DNA from: Parvularcula sp. BBD 1991-13
Lineage (GTDB): Bacteria > Pseudomonadota > Alphaproteobacteria > Caulobacterales > Parvularculaceae
Assembly: GCA_001657385.1 (NCBI GenBank)
Contig: LYSZ01000009.1
Coordinates: 62,001-126,000 of the forward strand
Direction: 5' to 3'
Length of the DNA: 64,000 bases
Part shown: positions 1 through 8,694 of the stretch, piece by piece
Layout of the letters: every line of letters starts with the position of its first letter
Position numbering within the stretch: position 1 is the first letter of the stretch
Position numbers and translations under genes: made by a program
Notes under the pieces: model-generated
Told to the model about the DNA's origin: nothing
Seen by the model: the letters and a program-made list of their open reading frames with translations, nothing else
The model's database searches: none

Positions 1-466
1 GCAGCGTCGCCAGCGCGTAATCGCAGGCGCCCGGATTGAGACCGCCGTCCTCGGTCTTGTCTCGGCCGAGCCCGCACAGCGCTTTTTCGTTACAGATCGG
101 GATCGGCGCTCTGGCCGGCCCCTCGTAAATCACGAGGCGCACGGAATTCGAGCCGATATCCACCACAGCGCGGCGCCCGCCGTCCTCAAACGCGGCGCGC
201 CGCATTTCGGCCTCGCCTGTTTCCACATGTACGGTATCGGCGCTTGCAATGCCGGCGATGACCGTTTCGCCCTGCGGGACCGCGTCCCCTTCAGATCGGT
301 TCTTTTGAGGCGCGCCCGGCTCGGCTTCGCCGTCGCGGGTTCCCGCATCCGGCGGCGCGCCATCAGCAGCGCCGGAACCTGGCGCGCTTGAACTCAGGAC
401 GCCGACCCCCGCCGACGCGGTCTCCCCGTCTTGCGACCCTGCTCGCGTCGTGAACCGCCTGACCAT
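1..466 (-). CDS. Ppx/GppA-family exopolyphosphatase (partial, N-terminal part)
   Basis: Members of this family hydrolyse terminal phosphates of polyphosphate or pppGpp. The reading frame runs left from an ATG at 466 and leaves the window, so only about 155 N-terminal residues are visible. The family signature VVDIGSNSVRLVIYEG, the first phosphate-binding motif of the actin-like ATPase fold, starts near residue 85. Before it lies an unusually long Ala/Gly/Pro/Glu-rich extension of about 80 residues; a start at a later Met (just before RRAAFEDGG) would give a more normal N-terminus, so the true start is uncertain. It lies 56 bp downstream of ppk on the same strand, matching the common ppk-ppx operon. 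Ppx and GppA cannot be separated from this fragment; the ppk linkage favours Ppx. Confidence 0.85.
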   Translation of the reverse strand, partial: MVRRFTTRAGSQDGETASAGVGVLSSSAPGSGAADGAPPDAGTRDGEAEPGAPQKNRSEGDAVPQGETVIAGIASADTVHVETGEAEMRRAAFEDGGRRAVVDIGSNSVRLVIYEGPARAPIPICNEKALCGLGRDKTEDGGLNPGACDYALATL

Positions 467-522
467 CACTCAACTCTCGCTTGCGCCCGTCATGGTCGCT
501 TGATTCGTCGGCGCCGCGCCGT

Positions 523-2745
523 TCAGTGACGCGGCTTTATCTTCTTGGGCGCGTTGTATTCGATCGCCGCGCCGCGGCCCGACAGGCTGGGGTTGGTCAT
601 CATGTAGGTATGCACGTTGAACGCGTCCCCCTCCTCCGAGGGGATGACGCGCTCATAACCGCCGTCCGGACGCAGGCGCCAGCTTTGCGTGTCGTCGTTG
701 AGGTTGGCGGCCATGATGTAATCGAGCGTCTGGCTGTGCACGGTCGGGTTCTCCACCGGGCAGAACACCTCCACCCGCCGGTCGAGATTGCGCGGCATAA
801 GGTCGGCGGAAGCGACGAACACCTTCGCCGCCGGGTTGGGCAGCATGGCGCCCGCGCCGAAGCAGTAAACGCGCGCATGCTCAAGATATCGCCCGACAAT
901 GCTCTTGACACGGATATTCTCGGAAAGCTCCCGCACGCCCGGCCGCAGACAGCAGATGCCGCGCACCACGAGATCGATCTCGACGCCGGCCCCGGACGCC
1001 TCGTACAGCTTGTCGATGATCGCGCCGTCGACAAGCGAGTTCATTTTCATCCAGATCGCCGCAGGCTTGCCGTCCCTGGCGTTTGCGATTTCATCCTCGA
1101 TCAGTTCGACGATCCGCGCGCGGCCCGTGAGCGGCGCGACGGCGAATTTTTCGAACGCCTCCGGCGCGGCGTAACCGGTGATGAAGTTGAACACCTTCGC
1201 CGCGTCGCGCCCGATGGCGGGGTCGCAGGTAAAAAGCGACAGGTCGGTGTAGATCTTCGCCGTCACCGGGTGATAGTTGCCGGTGCCCACATGCGCATAG
1301 GTGCGCGTGCCGTCGGTCTCCTGACGAACGACCAGCGACAGCTTGGCGTGGGTTTTGTAATCGAGGAAGCCGTAGACCACGTTGACGCCCGCCCGCTCCA
1401 GCGCGCGCGCCCAGCGGATGTTCGCTTCCTCGTCGAAACGGGCCTTCAGCTCGACGAGGGCGGTCACGTTCTTGCCGGCCTCCGCCGCCTCGACGAGGGC
1501 GTCGACGATGGGCGACTGCTTCGACGTGCGGTAAAGGGTCTGCTTGATGGCGACCACCTGGGGGTCCGCGGCCGCCTGTTTCAGGAACTGCACCACCACG
1601 TCGAAGGATTCGTAAGGGTGATGGACGAGGATGTCCTTGGCCCGGATCGCCGAGAAGCAGTCGCCGCCATGCTCGCGCAGGCGCTCGGGAAAGCGCGGCT
1701 CGAACGGTTCGAATTGCAGCTCCGGCCGGTCCGGCGGGATCAGCTCGCCTGCCTGGGCGAGCCCGAGCATGCCGTCCACCACGACCGTATCCTGCGGCGT
1801 CGCCTGAAGACGCTCCTGGATCAGGGCGCGCAGGTGTTCCGGGGTCGAGGCGTCCATCTTGACGCGGATGACGTCGCCGCGGCGGCGGCGCTTCAGCATG
1901 GTCTCGAACACCCGCACCAGGTCTTCGGCTTCCTCTTCGATCTCAACGTCGGAGTCGCGCAGGACCCTGAAGGCGCCGTGGGCGAGGATGTCGAGGCCCG
2001 GGAACACGTGGTTGATGAACCGGACGATGATTTTCTCCAGGGCGATGAACCGCACGGTCTGCTGGTCGCCGGCGCGCTCCGGAAGCCGAATGAAGCGCCC
2101 GATCTTTGTCGGCACCGGCAACAGCGCCTGCATCACGCTGCCGTCCCTTTGGCGCAACTCGAAGCACAGGACGAAACCGAGATTGGGCACGAAAGGAAAC
2201 GGATGCGCCGGGTCGAGGGCGAGCGGGGTCAGGATCGGGAAAATGTTGTCGTGGAATTCCTTTTCCAGCCAGTCGATGTCGTCGGCGGACAACTCGTCCG
2301 CATCCATGACAATAACCCCGGCCTCGCGCATCAGCGGCAACAGGTCCCGCCAGCAACGCTGCTGGCCGGCCATCAGCTCCTGCGCCCGGTCGCTGATCAT
2401 GGTGAGCTGCTGCTGGGCGGTCAGTCCTTCCTGGCTGACCGCGGCGACGCCCTCGCGCACCTGTCCGCGCAGGCCGGCGACGCGGACCATGAAAAACTCG
2501 TCGAGGTTGCTCGCCGAAATCGACAGGAACCGCAGGCGCTCCAGAAGCGGGTGGCTTCGGTTGAAGGCCTCTTCCAGGACGCGCATGTTGAATTCGAGCC
2601 AGGACAATTCCCGGTTGATGAAGCGGTCGGGCGAAGCCGGCCCGATCGCCGCGCCCGTCCCGTCCTCGCCGACGGCCGTCGCCGCGCCCCGGCTTGTCGC
2701 CTTGTCGCGGGGGCTTGCCGCCATACCGTCGTCCGCGCCGGCCAT
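523..2745 (-). CDS. ppk1: polyphosphate kinase 1
   Basis: Reversible ATP-dependent synthesis of inorganic polyphosphate. The 740-residue product has the full PPK1 architecture: N-terminal helical domain beginning with [12 protein letters not shown], and the two phospholipase-D-like C-terminal domains. The phosphorylated histidine is in [11 protein letters not shown] (about residue 466) and the second conserved histidine in [11 protein letters not shown] (about residue 623); LVHHPYESF and KQTLYRTSK are also family motifs. A TTG at 2778 extends the frame, but the ATG at 2745 has a GAAAGGA ribosome site six bases upstream and is preferred. It lies 56 bp downstream of hdaA and 56 bp upstream of the Ppx/GppA gene, so polyphosphate synthesis and degradation are probably co-transcribed. 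Confidence 0.97.
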   Translation of the reverse strand: MAGADDGMAASPRDKATSRGAATAVGEDGTGAAIGPASPDRFINRELSWLEFNMRVLEEAFNRSHPLLERLRFLSISASNLDEFFMVRVAGLRGQVREGVAAVSQEGLTAQQQLTMISDRAQELMAGQQRCWRDLLPLMREAGVIVMDADELSADDIDWLEKEFHDNIFPILTPLALDPAHPFPFVPNLGFVLCFELRQRDGSVMQALLPVPTKIGRFIRLPERAGDQQTVRFIALEKIIVRFINHVFPGLDILAHGAFRVLRDSDVEIEEEAEDLVRVFETMLKRRRRGDVIRVKMDASTPEHLRALIQERLQATPQDTVVVDGMLGLAQAGELIPPDRPELQFEPFEPRFPERLREHGGDCFSAIRAKDILVHHPYESFDVVVQFLKQAAADPQVVAIKQTLYRTSKQSPIVDALVEAAEAGKNVTALVELKARFDEEANIRWARALERAGVNVVYGFLDYKTHAKLSLVVRQETDGTRTYAHVGTGNYHPVTAKIYTDLSLFTCDPAIGRDAAKVFNFITGYAAPEAFEKFAVAPLTGRARIVELIEDEIANARDGKPAAIWMKMNSLVDGAIIDKLYEASGAGVEIDLVVRGICCLRPGVRELSENIRVKSIVGRYLEHARVYCFGAGAMLPNPAAKVFVASADLMPRNLDRRVEVFCPVENPTVHSQTLDYIMAANLNDDTQSWRLRPDGGYERVIPSEEGDAFNVHTYMMTNPSLSGRGAAIEYNAPKKIKPRH

Positions 2746-2801
2746 ATTCGGTCCTTTCAAAGCCTGCCTCTCGCTCAAGATGGGGATCTTGAGCCTGTCT
2801 T

Positions 2802-3518
2802 TTATGCCTTAATGGCGCCTTCAGAAAGGTTATCAAGCAGGTTTTGGACCATCGGCAGGGTGATTTTTCGCCCTTCCTGGAGCGCCTTGCGGTCGGCGAG
2901 CGCCACGAAGGCATGAGCCGCCGCGAAGGTGCGCGGCAGTCGCGCGGCCGCATAGTCGACGATGCGCCCGGTGACGCGAAGCTGGCGGTCGGCGAAGCCC
3001 TTGGCGATGACCGCCCGGATCAGCGCCTCGTCCGGTTCGTCGAGCGCCGCCCGGGGCATCGCCTCCAGGCGGGTGCGCAGGTCCTTGAGGCCGAGCGCCC
3101 AGTCCGACGGGCGGCCCGATCCGATGAACACCATGCGCGCGCCCCTGGCGGCGGCGGTCTCACAGGCTTCGAGAAACCCATGGGCAGACGCCGGCGGCAA
3201 CCCGTCGACGATCAGGAACGGCGCCGGCGCAGCGCCGGCGCAAAAAACGGCCTCGCTCACGAACATCGCCGATCCCGGTCCGCTTCCGGCGGCGGCGTCG
3301 ATCGCATCGGCGATGACATGGGCGAGATGGGTTTTGCCCGCGCCCCTTGGACCGCAGATGATCAGCGCCGGCTCGTCGGAGCGCAGCCAGGCATGGGCCG
3401 CGCGCCAGGCGACCTCGTTGGATTCGGAGCGCGAAAAGCGGGATGCGTCGTAGCAGGGATCTGTATCCGGCAAGTCCAGCGGGAGTTGCGCGGGTTTTTC
3501 CTGAATGCCGTTATTCAT
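2802..3518 (-). CDS. hdaA: HdaA, DnaA-related regulator of replication initiation
   Basis: Hda-type AAA+ protein that, with the DNA polymerase sliding clamp, stimulates ATP hydrolysis by DnaA and so turns off re-initiation. The 238-residue product carries QLPLDL at residues 11-16, a clamp-binding motif at the expected N-terminal place, and a Walker A box GPRGAGKT at 56-63, followed by the AAA+ core (GSGRPSDW and the sensor region). It lacks the DnaA DNA-binding domain, as Hda does. The frame is open 150 bp further upstream, but the extension runs into the preceding gene's coding DNA and is low complexity; the ATG at 3518 leaves a 40-bp gap to the DUF2066 gene. Position next to purMN is typical in alphaproteobacteria. 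Confidence 0.93.
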   Translation of the reverse strand: MNNGIQEKPAQLPLDLPDTDPCYDASRFSRSESNEVAWRAAHAWLRSDEPALIICGPRGAGKTHLAHVIADAIDAAAGSGPGSAMFVSEAVFCAGAAPAPFLIVDGLPPASAHGFLEACETAAARGARMVFIGSGRPSDWALGLKDLRTRLEAMPRAALDEPDEALIRAVIAKGFADRQLRVTGRIVDYAAARLPRTFAAAHAFVALADRKALQEGRKITLPMVQNLLDNLSEGAIKA

Positions 3519-3558
3519 CGAGTCAGCCGCTGCGGCGCCGCTCCCCCGGCGCCTCCGG

Positions 3559-5100
3559 TTAAAAGTTTGCGTCCCCCGCGCCGCCAGGGCGGCGGCCGGA
3601 ATCGAAGCCGGGCTCGGCGCCGCCGTCGTCGCGCCCGCCGCGGCCGAACAGGCCGCCGCGGCGCGCATCCTGCCGCTGGTTGCGCAATCCTTGCGCCGTC
3701 GTCGGGGTGGCGATCAACCACCGTTCGCCGGTTTCCGTCCAGAGGGTAAGCCCCTGCGCCTCCATGGCGACGATCAGCTTGGTCGGATCGCCATAAGCGC
3801 GCACGAGCATTTCGGCGCCCCGCCGCGACAGGGAGCGCACCTGGATCGAACCGATCAGCGGGGTCGAAACGAGGGCGGCGCGGATCTTCGCCCATTCGCC
3901 GATGGATTCGAAATACGCGCTCGCCTCCAGCAGCGCCGCCTCGGTATGGTCGATCAGGGTCTGGCGTTTCCACGGCGTCGCGTATTTGGCGATGGCGGTC
4001 TCGATCGCGTCCTCGGCGAGCACGGGGAAATTACCCGACGGGCGCCGGAACCGCGCTTCGGCGAGGACATCGCCGGATTTCGCCGCGATGAAGTCGGCGT
4101 CGAACGACGCGAAGTCGTTGGCGATCGCATCGATATTGTCCGTTGGCGTATTGAATTCGTCGAGACTGTCGAGTTCCGCCGATTCGCGGATCGCGTTGAT
4201 CAGCCGGACCCGCAACCGGTCCTCGCCGTCGACCTGCCGCAGATAGGCGTGGGCGACGATCACCTGGCTGACGGAATAGCGGTCCGCCATGACCTGCAAC
4301 GCCTCCGTATCGAGATCGAGCGCCTGGCGCGCGGTGACCGCGGCCTGGTCCTCAAGGTCGCCGAGCGGCGCGATCATAGGGGTCAGTTCGTTGTTGTAGG
4401 GACGAACCTTCCACGCCGCCATCCAGGGATTGTTTTCCTCCCACAGGTAAACGCCGCTCTGGGTTTGCAGGACCGGCAACACGAGGGCGGTGCGGGTCTG
4501 CGCCTCGCTGTAAGGAATGCCCGCGTCGCGCAACAGCCGGCGCACGGCGGCGGGCTTGAAACGATAGGTGATGAAGGCGCGATAGGTGCGCGGCGAGCTT
4601 TTCTCGTTGTAGACCTCAAAACCCGATTCCAGTTCCTCAAGGTCGCGGTCGCTGAGCGTGATGATCCGGCGCTGGAAAGCCTCGCCGTCCTCGCCGGGCA
4701 GTATGGTGGTGGCGTCCGGCGCCGACGGGTCCCGCACCAGGGCGTCGAATGCGGCCCCGCTGTCCGCCGCGCCGCCGAACAGTCCGCCGCCCGGCGTCTC
4801 GCTTTCGCCCTCGCCGCCCGGAACGGCCGCGGCCGGCTGCGCCTGCGCGCCGGCGAGCTGCGGCAGGTAGGGCCAGTCGTCCTCCACCGTCAGGCGCCGC
4901 AGGAGGATGTCCATCGCCCGGCGGCGCCCCTGGGCCTGGGCTTTCGCCTTGGCCGCCGTGGCGCTGTCCGCCTGCGCCTGAACCGTGACGCGGGGGACGA
5001 CGAAGACGTCCTCGCCCACCGCCAGCGCGGGCGCGCCCAGGCCGGCGCCGAGCCCGGCGCCGAGAATGATCATCGACAGGAAAACCGCCACGCGAAGCAT
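3559..5100 (-). CDS. DUF2066 domain exported protein
   Basis: Protein of unknown function, 513 residues, with a cleavable signal peptide (MLRVAVFLSMIILGAGLG..., cleavage near ALA-V at about 27). DUF2066 members are predicted periplasmic proteins; the start of the mature part (VPRVTVQAQADSATAAKAKA, then RRRAMDILLRRLT) matches the family's usual opening. A low-complexity Ala/Pro/Gly stretch follows around residues 80-120, and the tail after about residue 485 is Gly/Arg/Asp rich. The ATG at 5100 has AAGGGTGA nine bases upstream; the open frame to 5139 adds only leader codons. It is first in the DUF2066-hdaA-ppk-ppx run and divergent from purM. The function is not known and I do not infer one. 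Confidence 0.85.
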   Translation of the reverse strand: MLRVAVFLSMIILGAGLGAGLGAPALAVGEDVFVVPRVTVQAQADSATAAKAKAQAQGRRRAMDILLRRLTVEDDWPYLPQLAGAQAQPAAAVPGGEGESETPGGGLFGGAADSGAAFDALVRDPSAPDATTILPGEDGEAFQRRIITLSDRDLEELESGFEVYNEKSSPRTYRAFITYRFKPAAVRRLLRDAGIPYSEAQTRTALVLPVLQTQSGVYLWEENNPWMAAWKVRPYNNELTPMIAPLGDLEDQAAVTARQALDLDTEALQVMADRYSVSQVIVAHAYLRQVDGEDRLRVRLINAIRESAELDSLDEFNTPTDNIDAIANDFASFDADFIAAKSGDVLAEARFRRPSGNFPVLAEDAIETAIAKYATPWKRQTLIDHTEAALLEASAYFESIGEWAKIRAALVSTPLIGSIQVRSLSRRGAEMLVRAYGDPTKLIVAMEAQGLTLWTETGERWLIATPTTAQGLRNQRQDARRGGLFGRGGRDDGGAEPGFDSGRRPGGAGDANF

Positions 5101-5454
5101 TATCCATTCACCCTTGTTTTCAACCGGACACTCTCTCAACGATCATCCTCTGAACGACAATCGCCCTTGACCGGTTCCTGTTCAGGCCGCCGCTTTTTTT
5201 GCGGCCAGTTTTGCGGCCACTTTTTGCAGCCAGTTTTTCCGCGGCCAAATTTCCACGATCCGCGCCGCCGTCGGCCGCGCCAGGCTCGCTGTTCAACACG
5301 CTCATGCGGCGGCGCGCATCATTATAACCCGGCTTCGCCGCCCCGCGCGAGCCCTTAAAATTCCGCAACAATCGCACCCGCCGCCGGGCCGGACGCCGCG
5401 CCGCGCGCAACGGCGCAGTTGCGCATTTGGCCCGGTCCTGGTTAAGGACGGTTT
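5101..5454. promoter_or_regulatory. divergent intergenic region between the DUF2066 operon and purMN
   Basis: This 354-bp stretch must hold promoters for both the leftward DUF2066-hdaA-ppk-ppx genes and the rightward purMN genes. It holds a T-rich imperfect tandem repeat at 5193-5248 (listed separately). No convincing coding frame: the one open frame (5120-5410, minus) is Arg/Gly/Ala rich and lacks a ribosome site. No confident -35/-10 pair or purine riboswitch was recognised. Confidence 0.5.
5193..5248. repeat. imperfect tandem repeat of TTTTTGCGGCCAG type
   Basis: Four T-run/GCGGCCA units follow each other: T7-GCGGCCAG, TTTTGCGGCCAC, TTTTTGCAGCCAG, TTTTTCCGCGGCCAAA. Period is about 12-16 bp. 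It lies about 90 bp upstream of the DUF2066 start and 205 bp upstream of purM. It may be an operator array or a slippage product; the sequence alone does not decide. Confidence 0.7.
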
Positions 5455-6459
5455 ATGACAGATGCGTATAAACAGGCCGGCGTCGATATCGACGCCGGCG
5501 AGCGGCTGGTGAAAGCGATCGGCGGGCTGGCCAAGGCGACGGCCCGGCCCGGCGCGGACGCCGCCCTGGGCGGGTTTGGCGGGCTGTTCGACCTCAAGGC
5601 GGCGGGTTTCGCGGACCCGATCCTGGTTTCCGGGACTGACGGCGTCGGCACCAAGCTCAAGATCGCCTTCGCTACGGGCCGGCACGACACGATCGGGATC
5701 GATCTTGTCGCCATGTGCGCCAACGACGTCCTGGCGCAGGGGGCGGAACCGCTGTTCTTCCTCGATTACTTCGCCACCGGAAAACTCGACACCGGCGCCG
5801 CGGCGCAGGTGGTCGCCGGCATCGCGGAAGGCTGCCGCCAGGCCGGCTGCGCCCTCATCGGCGGGGAGACGGCGGAGATGCCCGGCATCTACGCCGACGG
5901 CGAATACGACCTCGCCGGGTTCTGCGTCGGCGCCGTCGAGCGCGGCGACATGATGCCCCGGCGCGCCGTTGCCGGCGATGTGATGATTGGCCTGGCCTCG
6001 TCAGGCGCCCATTCCAACGGCTATTCCCTGATCCGCAAGATCGTCGCCGAGGCGGGGCTCTCCTACGACGCCCCGGCGCCGTTCGATTCCGCGACGTCGC
6101 TCGGCAAGGCGCTGCTCGCGCCGACGCGCATCTATGTCCGGTCCGTCCTGCCGCTCCTGAAAGCGGAAGAAGTCAGGGCGTTCGCGCATGTCACCGGCGG
6201 CGGGCTGACGGACAACACGCCGCGCGTCCTGCCCGACGGCCTGGCGCCCCGTTTCGACGACGACGCCCTCGCCCCGCCGCCCCTGTTCGAGTGGCTCCAG
6301 CGGGAGGGCGGTCTCAGCGCGGCGGAGATGCGGCGCACCTTCAACTGCGGCGTCGGCGGCGTGCTCGTCTGCGCGCCGGCCTATGCGCAGGCCGCGCTCG
6401 ACGCTCTCGCCGGCGCCGGCGAAAGCGCCCGCGTCATCGGCGACATCGTGGAAAGCTGA
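5455..6459 (+). CDS. purM: phosphoribosylformylglycinamidine cyclo-ligase (AIR synthetase)
   Basis: Fifth step of de novo purine synthesis: ATP-dependent ring closure of FGAM to aminoimidazole ribonucleotide, cytosolic. The 334-residue length is normal. Family motifs are present: [14 protein letters not shown] at 59-72 (phosphate/metal-binding loop), [29 protein letters not shown], and [20 protein letters not shown] at 5455 follows a GGTTAAGGACGG leader with AAGGA as a plausible ribosome site. It is followed after three bases by purN, so the two enzymes are translated from one message. Divergent from the DUF2066-hdaA-ppk operon. Confidence 0.97.
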   Translation: MTDAYKQAGVDIDAGERLVKAIGGLAKATARPGADAALGGFGGLFDLKAAGFADPILVSGTDGVGTKLKIAFATGRHDTIGIDLVAMCANDVLAQGAEPLFFLDYFATGKLDTGAAAQVVAGIAEGCRQAGCALIGGETAEMPGIYADGEYDLAGFCVGAVERGDMMPRRAVAGDVMIGLASSGAHSNGYSLIRKIVAEAGLSYDAPAPFDSATSLGKALLAPTRIYVRSVLPLLKAEEVRAFAHVTGGGLTDNTPRVLPDGLAPRFDDDALAPPPLFEWLQREGGLSAAEMRRTFNCGVGGVLVCAPAYAQAALDALAGAGESARVIGDIVES

Positions 6460-6462
6460 TCC

Positions 6463-7119
6463 ATGGCGCGGACAAAACTGGCAGTCCTCATTTCCGGACG
6501 CGGGAGCAACCTGCAATCGCTGATCGACGCGGCGACGCGGCCGGACTATCCGGCGGAAATCTCCCTCGTCATCTCAAACCGTCCGAAAGCGAAAGGGCTG
6601 GAGCGGGCGGCGGCGGCGAACATTCCGCAGTACGTTATCGACCACAAGGATTTTCAGACCCGGGAGGATTTCGACGCGGCGCTCGGCGACTGCCTGCGGC
6701 TGGCGAAGGTGGATTATGTCTGCCTCGCCGGTTTCATGCGCATGCTGACGACGGATTTCGTCAATGACTGGCGCGGCCGGCTGATCAACATCCATCCCTC
6801 GCTGCTGCCCGCGTTCAAGGGCCTCGCCGTACATGAGCGGATGATCGACGCCGGGGTCAAGCTGGCCGGCTGCACCGTGCATTTCGTCTCGCCGGAAATG
6901 GATTCCGGTCCGATCATCGGCCAGGCGGCCGTTCCCGTTCTCCCCGGCGACACGGCCGACAGTCTCGCCGCGCGAATCCTCGAACAGGAGCACAGGCTCT
7001 ATCCGGCCTGCGTGGCGCTGATCGCCGGCAAGAAAGCGCGGCTGTCCGGCGGCGTCGTCAGTTTCGACCCGGACGTCAGCTTCGACGGCGCACTGTCGAA
7101 CCCGCCCGCCGGGTCATAA
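6463..7119 (+). CDS. purN: phosphoribosylglycinamide formyltransferase
   Basis: Transfers a formyl group from 10-formyl-THF to glycinamide ribonucleotide in purine synthesis. The 218-residue product has the phosphate loop GRGSNLQSL (residues 12-20), the catalytic triad N109 and H111 in INIHPSLLPAFKG and D147 in SPEMDSGPII, all conserved. It starts three bases after the purM stop, without its own strong ribosome site, which suggests translational coupling. Ends 29 bp before the convergent DUF1499 gene, with a candidate terminator between and overlapping that gene's end. Confidence 0.97.
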   Translation: MARTKLAVLISGRGSNLQSLIDAATRPDYPAEISLVISNRPKAKGLERAAAANIPQYVIDHKDFQTREDFDAALGDCLRLAKVDYVCLAGFMRMLTTDFVNDWRGRLINIHPSLLPAFKGLAVHERMIDAGVKLAGCTVHFVSPEMDSGPIIGQAAVPVLPGDTADSLAARILEQEHRLYPACVALIAGKKARLSGGVVSFDPDVSFDGALSNPPAGS

Positions 7120-7128
7120 GCGCCCTTG

Positions 7129-7162
7129 ACGGCGCGCGCGGTCGGCTTTCACGCGCCGTTTT
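7129..7162 (+). terminator. candidate intrinsic terminator after purN
   Basis: ACGGCGCG at 7129-7136 pairs with CGCGCCGT at 7152-7159, followed by TTTT through 7162. It lies ten bases after the purN stop and overlaps the last codons of the convergent DUF1499 gene. The loop is 15 nt, so strength is moderate. Confidence 0.45.
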
Positions 7163-7901
7163 CCATGCGCGCCAGAAACGCGCGCACGCGCTTTGCGTTG
7201 GCGCCGACATCGGAACGGCCGACCCGCGACTTCGACCGCACGTCGACGCGCACCGCGCCGTTATCGGCGGGCGTCAGTCGCACCACGAAATCATCGACGA
7301 AGCCGTACCAGAGCGAGGTGTGCGTCGCCTCCAGCACCACCGCATCCGCGGTTTCCGCGTCGGCGATGATCGCGAGCCCCATGGCGTCAAGGGCGGCGCG
7401 GGCCCTGTCGGCGACGGCGTCGATGTCGCCGTCGACCGTCAATGGCCGAATGTCCGGAAACGCATCGCGCTGCGCCTCCGCGACGGTCAGATCGGAACGC
7501 GGCGCCGGTTCGTCGCCCAGATATTCGGGCGGATTCTTGCGCGGAAACGCCGCGCCGGCGACGATGGGGGGCGGGTTGTCGAAATCGGTGGTGATGTCGT
7601 GGATGAAGGGATTGGCGTTCACTTCGGCGCGCATCATCACCGGAACCGCCGCCGCCGCGCCGGCGGCCAGCGCCGCGATCAACGCCAGGAAGGCGAGCCC
7701 CCGCGCGGCGAAAAGAGAAGCCAGGAACGCGGCGAACGCCGCCCCCGCCGCGATCATGGCGGGCAACGCCGCCGCGCGCATGAGGGAAAGGCCGTCCCCG
7801 TACTCCCACAGGCCGAGCCGCGCGCCCGGACCGGACAGCCCGATCGCGAGCGCCGGAACCAGCGCCAGCAGCGATACAGCCAGAATAACCATTCGGATCA
7901 T
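7149..7901 (-). CDS. DUF1499 domain membrane protein
   Basis: A 250-residue protein of unknown function. The first about 100 residues contain three hydrophobic segments (about 4-24, 45-65 and 70-92), so it is an inner-membrane protein; the C-terminal 150 residues form the DUF1499 domain. Family motifs visible are NPFIHDITTDFDNPPP at about 105-120, and VDVRSKSRVGRSDVGANAKR near the end, followed by a final helix. The domain is common in alphaproteobacteria, cyanobacteria and plants without an assigned activity. Convergent with purN; no co-directional neighbour within 700 bp, so it probably has its own promoter in the pyrimidine-rich leader at 7902-8180. Confidence 0.88.
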   Translation of the reverse strand: MIRMVILAVSLLALVPALAIGLSGPGARLGLWEYGDGLSLMRAAALPAMIAAGAAFAAFLASLFAARGLAFLALIAALAAGAAAAVPVMMRAEVNANPFIHDITTDFDNPPPIVAGAAFPRKNPPEYLGDEPAPRSDLTVAEAQRDAFPDIRPLTVDGDIDAVADRARAALDAMGLAIIADAETADAVVLEATHTSLWYGFVDDFVVRLTPADNGAVRVDVRSKSRVGRSDVGANAKRVRAFLARMENGA

Positions 7902-8180
7902 TGTCGTCGCCCCATCATTGTCTTCGCCTCATCTTTATCATCGTCGCGTTTTCATCGTCGCCATAGCATTGGCTTCGCCCTGTCGCCGTCTCGCCCCGTT
8001 CGTTCAGCGGAACGCGGGGGCGGCCCGGCGCGGCGACGTTACACTGCGCGGCGGGCTTCGTAAAAACCCCGCGCCGCTCCCCCGGCCGGTCATCGCCTGA
8101 CAATATCGTGAAAACATCTTGAAACCGGGTTGAACTCCTCCGCCGCGGCGCCATTTCTTACGGGTATCAGGAGGCGCCCA
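7902..8180. other. intergenic leader, divergent, with degenerate CATCGTCGC motifs
   Basis: 279 bp between the DUF1499 gene (leftward) and the PHA-type gene (rightward). The left half (7902-7990) repeats loosely related CATCGTCGC/TCTTCGCC elements; the rest is unremarkable GC-rich DNA. Must contain promoters for both genes; no specific site recognised. Confidence 0.4.
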
Positions 8181-8498
8181 ATGCCGCGACCGGTCACCAT
8201 CACCCTCTCCCACGATCTCGGCCTTGAAGAAGCCCGCCGCCGGGTGCGCGACGGTTTTGACAAGCTGAAAGGGCAGATGACCGGCGGCATGATGTTCGCG
8301 TTCTCCGAAAGCTGGGAAAGCGACGACAGGCTGGCGTTCACCGCGCGCGGCCTTGGCCAGACCATCACCGGGCAAATCGACATATTCCCGCAGCATGTTC
8401 GGATCGAGGCGATGCTCCCCGGCCTCCTGGCGACCCTCGCCGAAACCATTTCCGGACGGGTCGAGAAACAGGGCCGCCTGCTGCTCGAAAACAAGTAG
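8181..8498 (+). CDS. polyhydroxyalkanoic acid system family protein
   Basis: A small, 105-residue soluble protein. The pattern PRPVTITLSHDLGLEEARRRV at the start, WESDDRLAFTARGLGQTITG in the middle and the amphipathic end LLATLAETISGRVEKQGRLL matches the family annotated as polyhydroxyalkanoic acid system protein (PHA_gran_rgn), found in many alphaproteobacteria including ones where PHA links are unproven. The ATG at 8181 has an AGGAGG ribosome site eight bases upstream; the open frame from 8130 is rejected. No PHA synthase or phasin gene lies in the window, so the role in PHA granules is by family name only. Confidence 0.75.
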   Translation: MPRPVTITLSHDLGLEEARRRVRDGFDKLKGQMTGGMMFAFSESWESDDRLAFTARGLGQTITGQIDIFPQHVRIEAMLPGLLATLAETISGRVEKQGRLLLENK

Positions 8499-8576
8499 CG
8501 ACGCGCGACCGTCCTTGCGGACCGCAACCGCCGCCTGATCGCACGCCAAATTGCGCGCCTGGGAACGCAAACCGAC

Positions 8577-8600
8577 AAAAAAGGGGCGCCGAAGCGCCCC
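8577..8600 (-). terminator. intrinsic terminator of the matrixin transcript
   Basis: GGGGCGC (8583-8589) pairs with GCGCCCC (8594-8600) around a CGAA tetraloop; on the minus strand the stem is followed by six T (8577-8582). It lies about 95 bp downstream of the matrixin stop, as expected for its terminator. Confidence 0.8.
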
Positions 8601-8694
8601 CGTTAAGTTGTATCGCGATCATTCCAGCGTATCGCTTGCGTGGCGTATCGCGTTCGTTTTGGCGGACGGCGACAGCCCCGTCCTCGGCCCGCGG

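Noticed and set aside
481-2916. Long open frame (811 codons) on the plus strand across ppk and hdaA
   Set aside because: It is antisense to a complete ppk/hdaA pair with all active-site motifs, has no ribosome site and no recognisable domain; such frames are expected from the high-GC third-position bias.
5120-5410. 96-codon minus-strand frame in the divergent purM region
   Set aside because: Arg/Ala/Gly rich, covers the T-rich repeat, no ribosome site.
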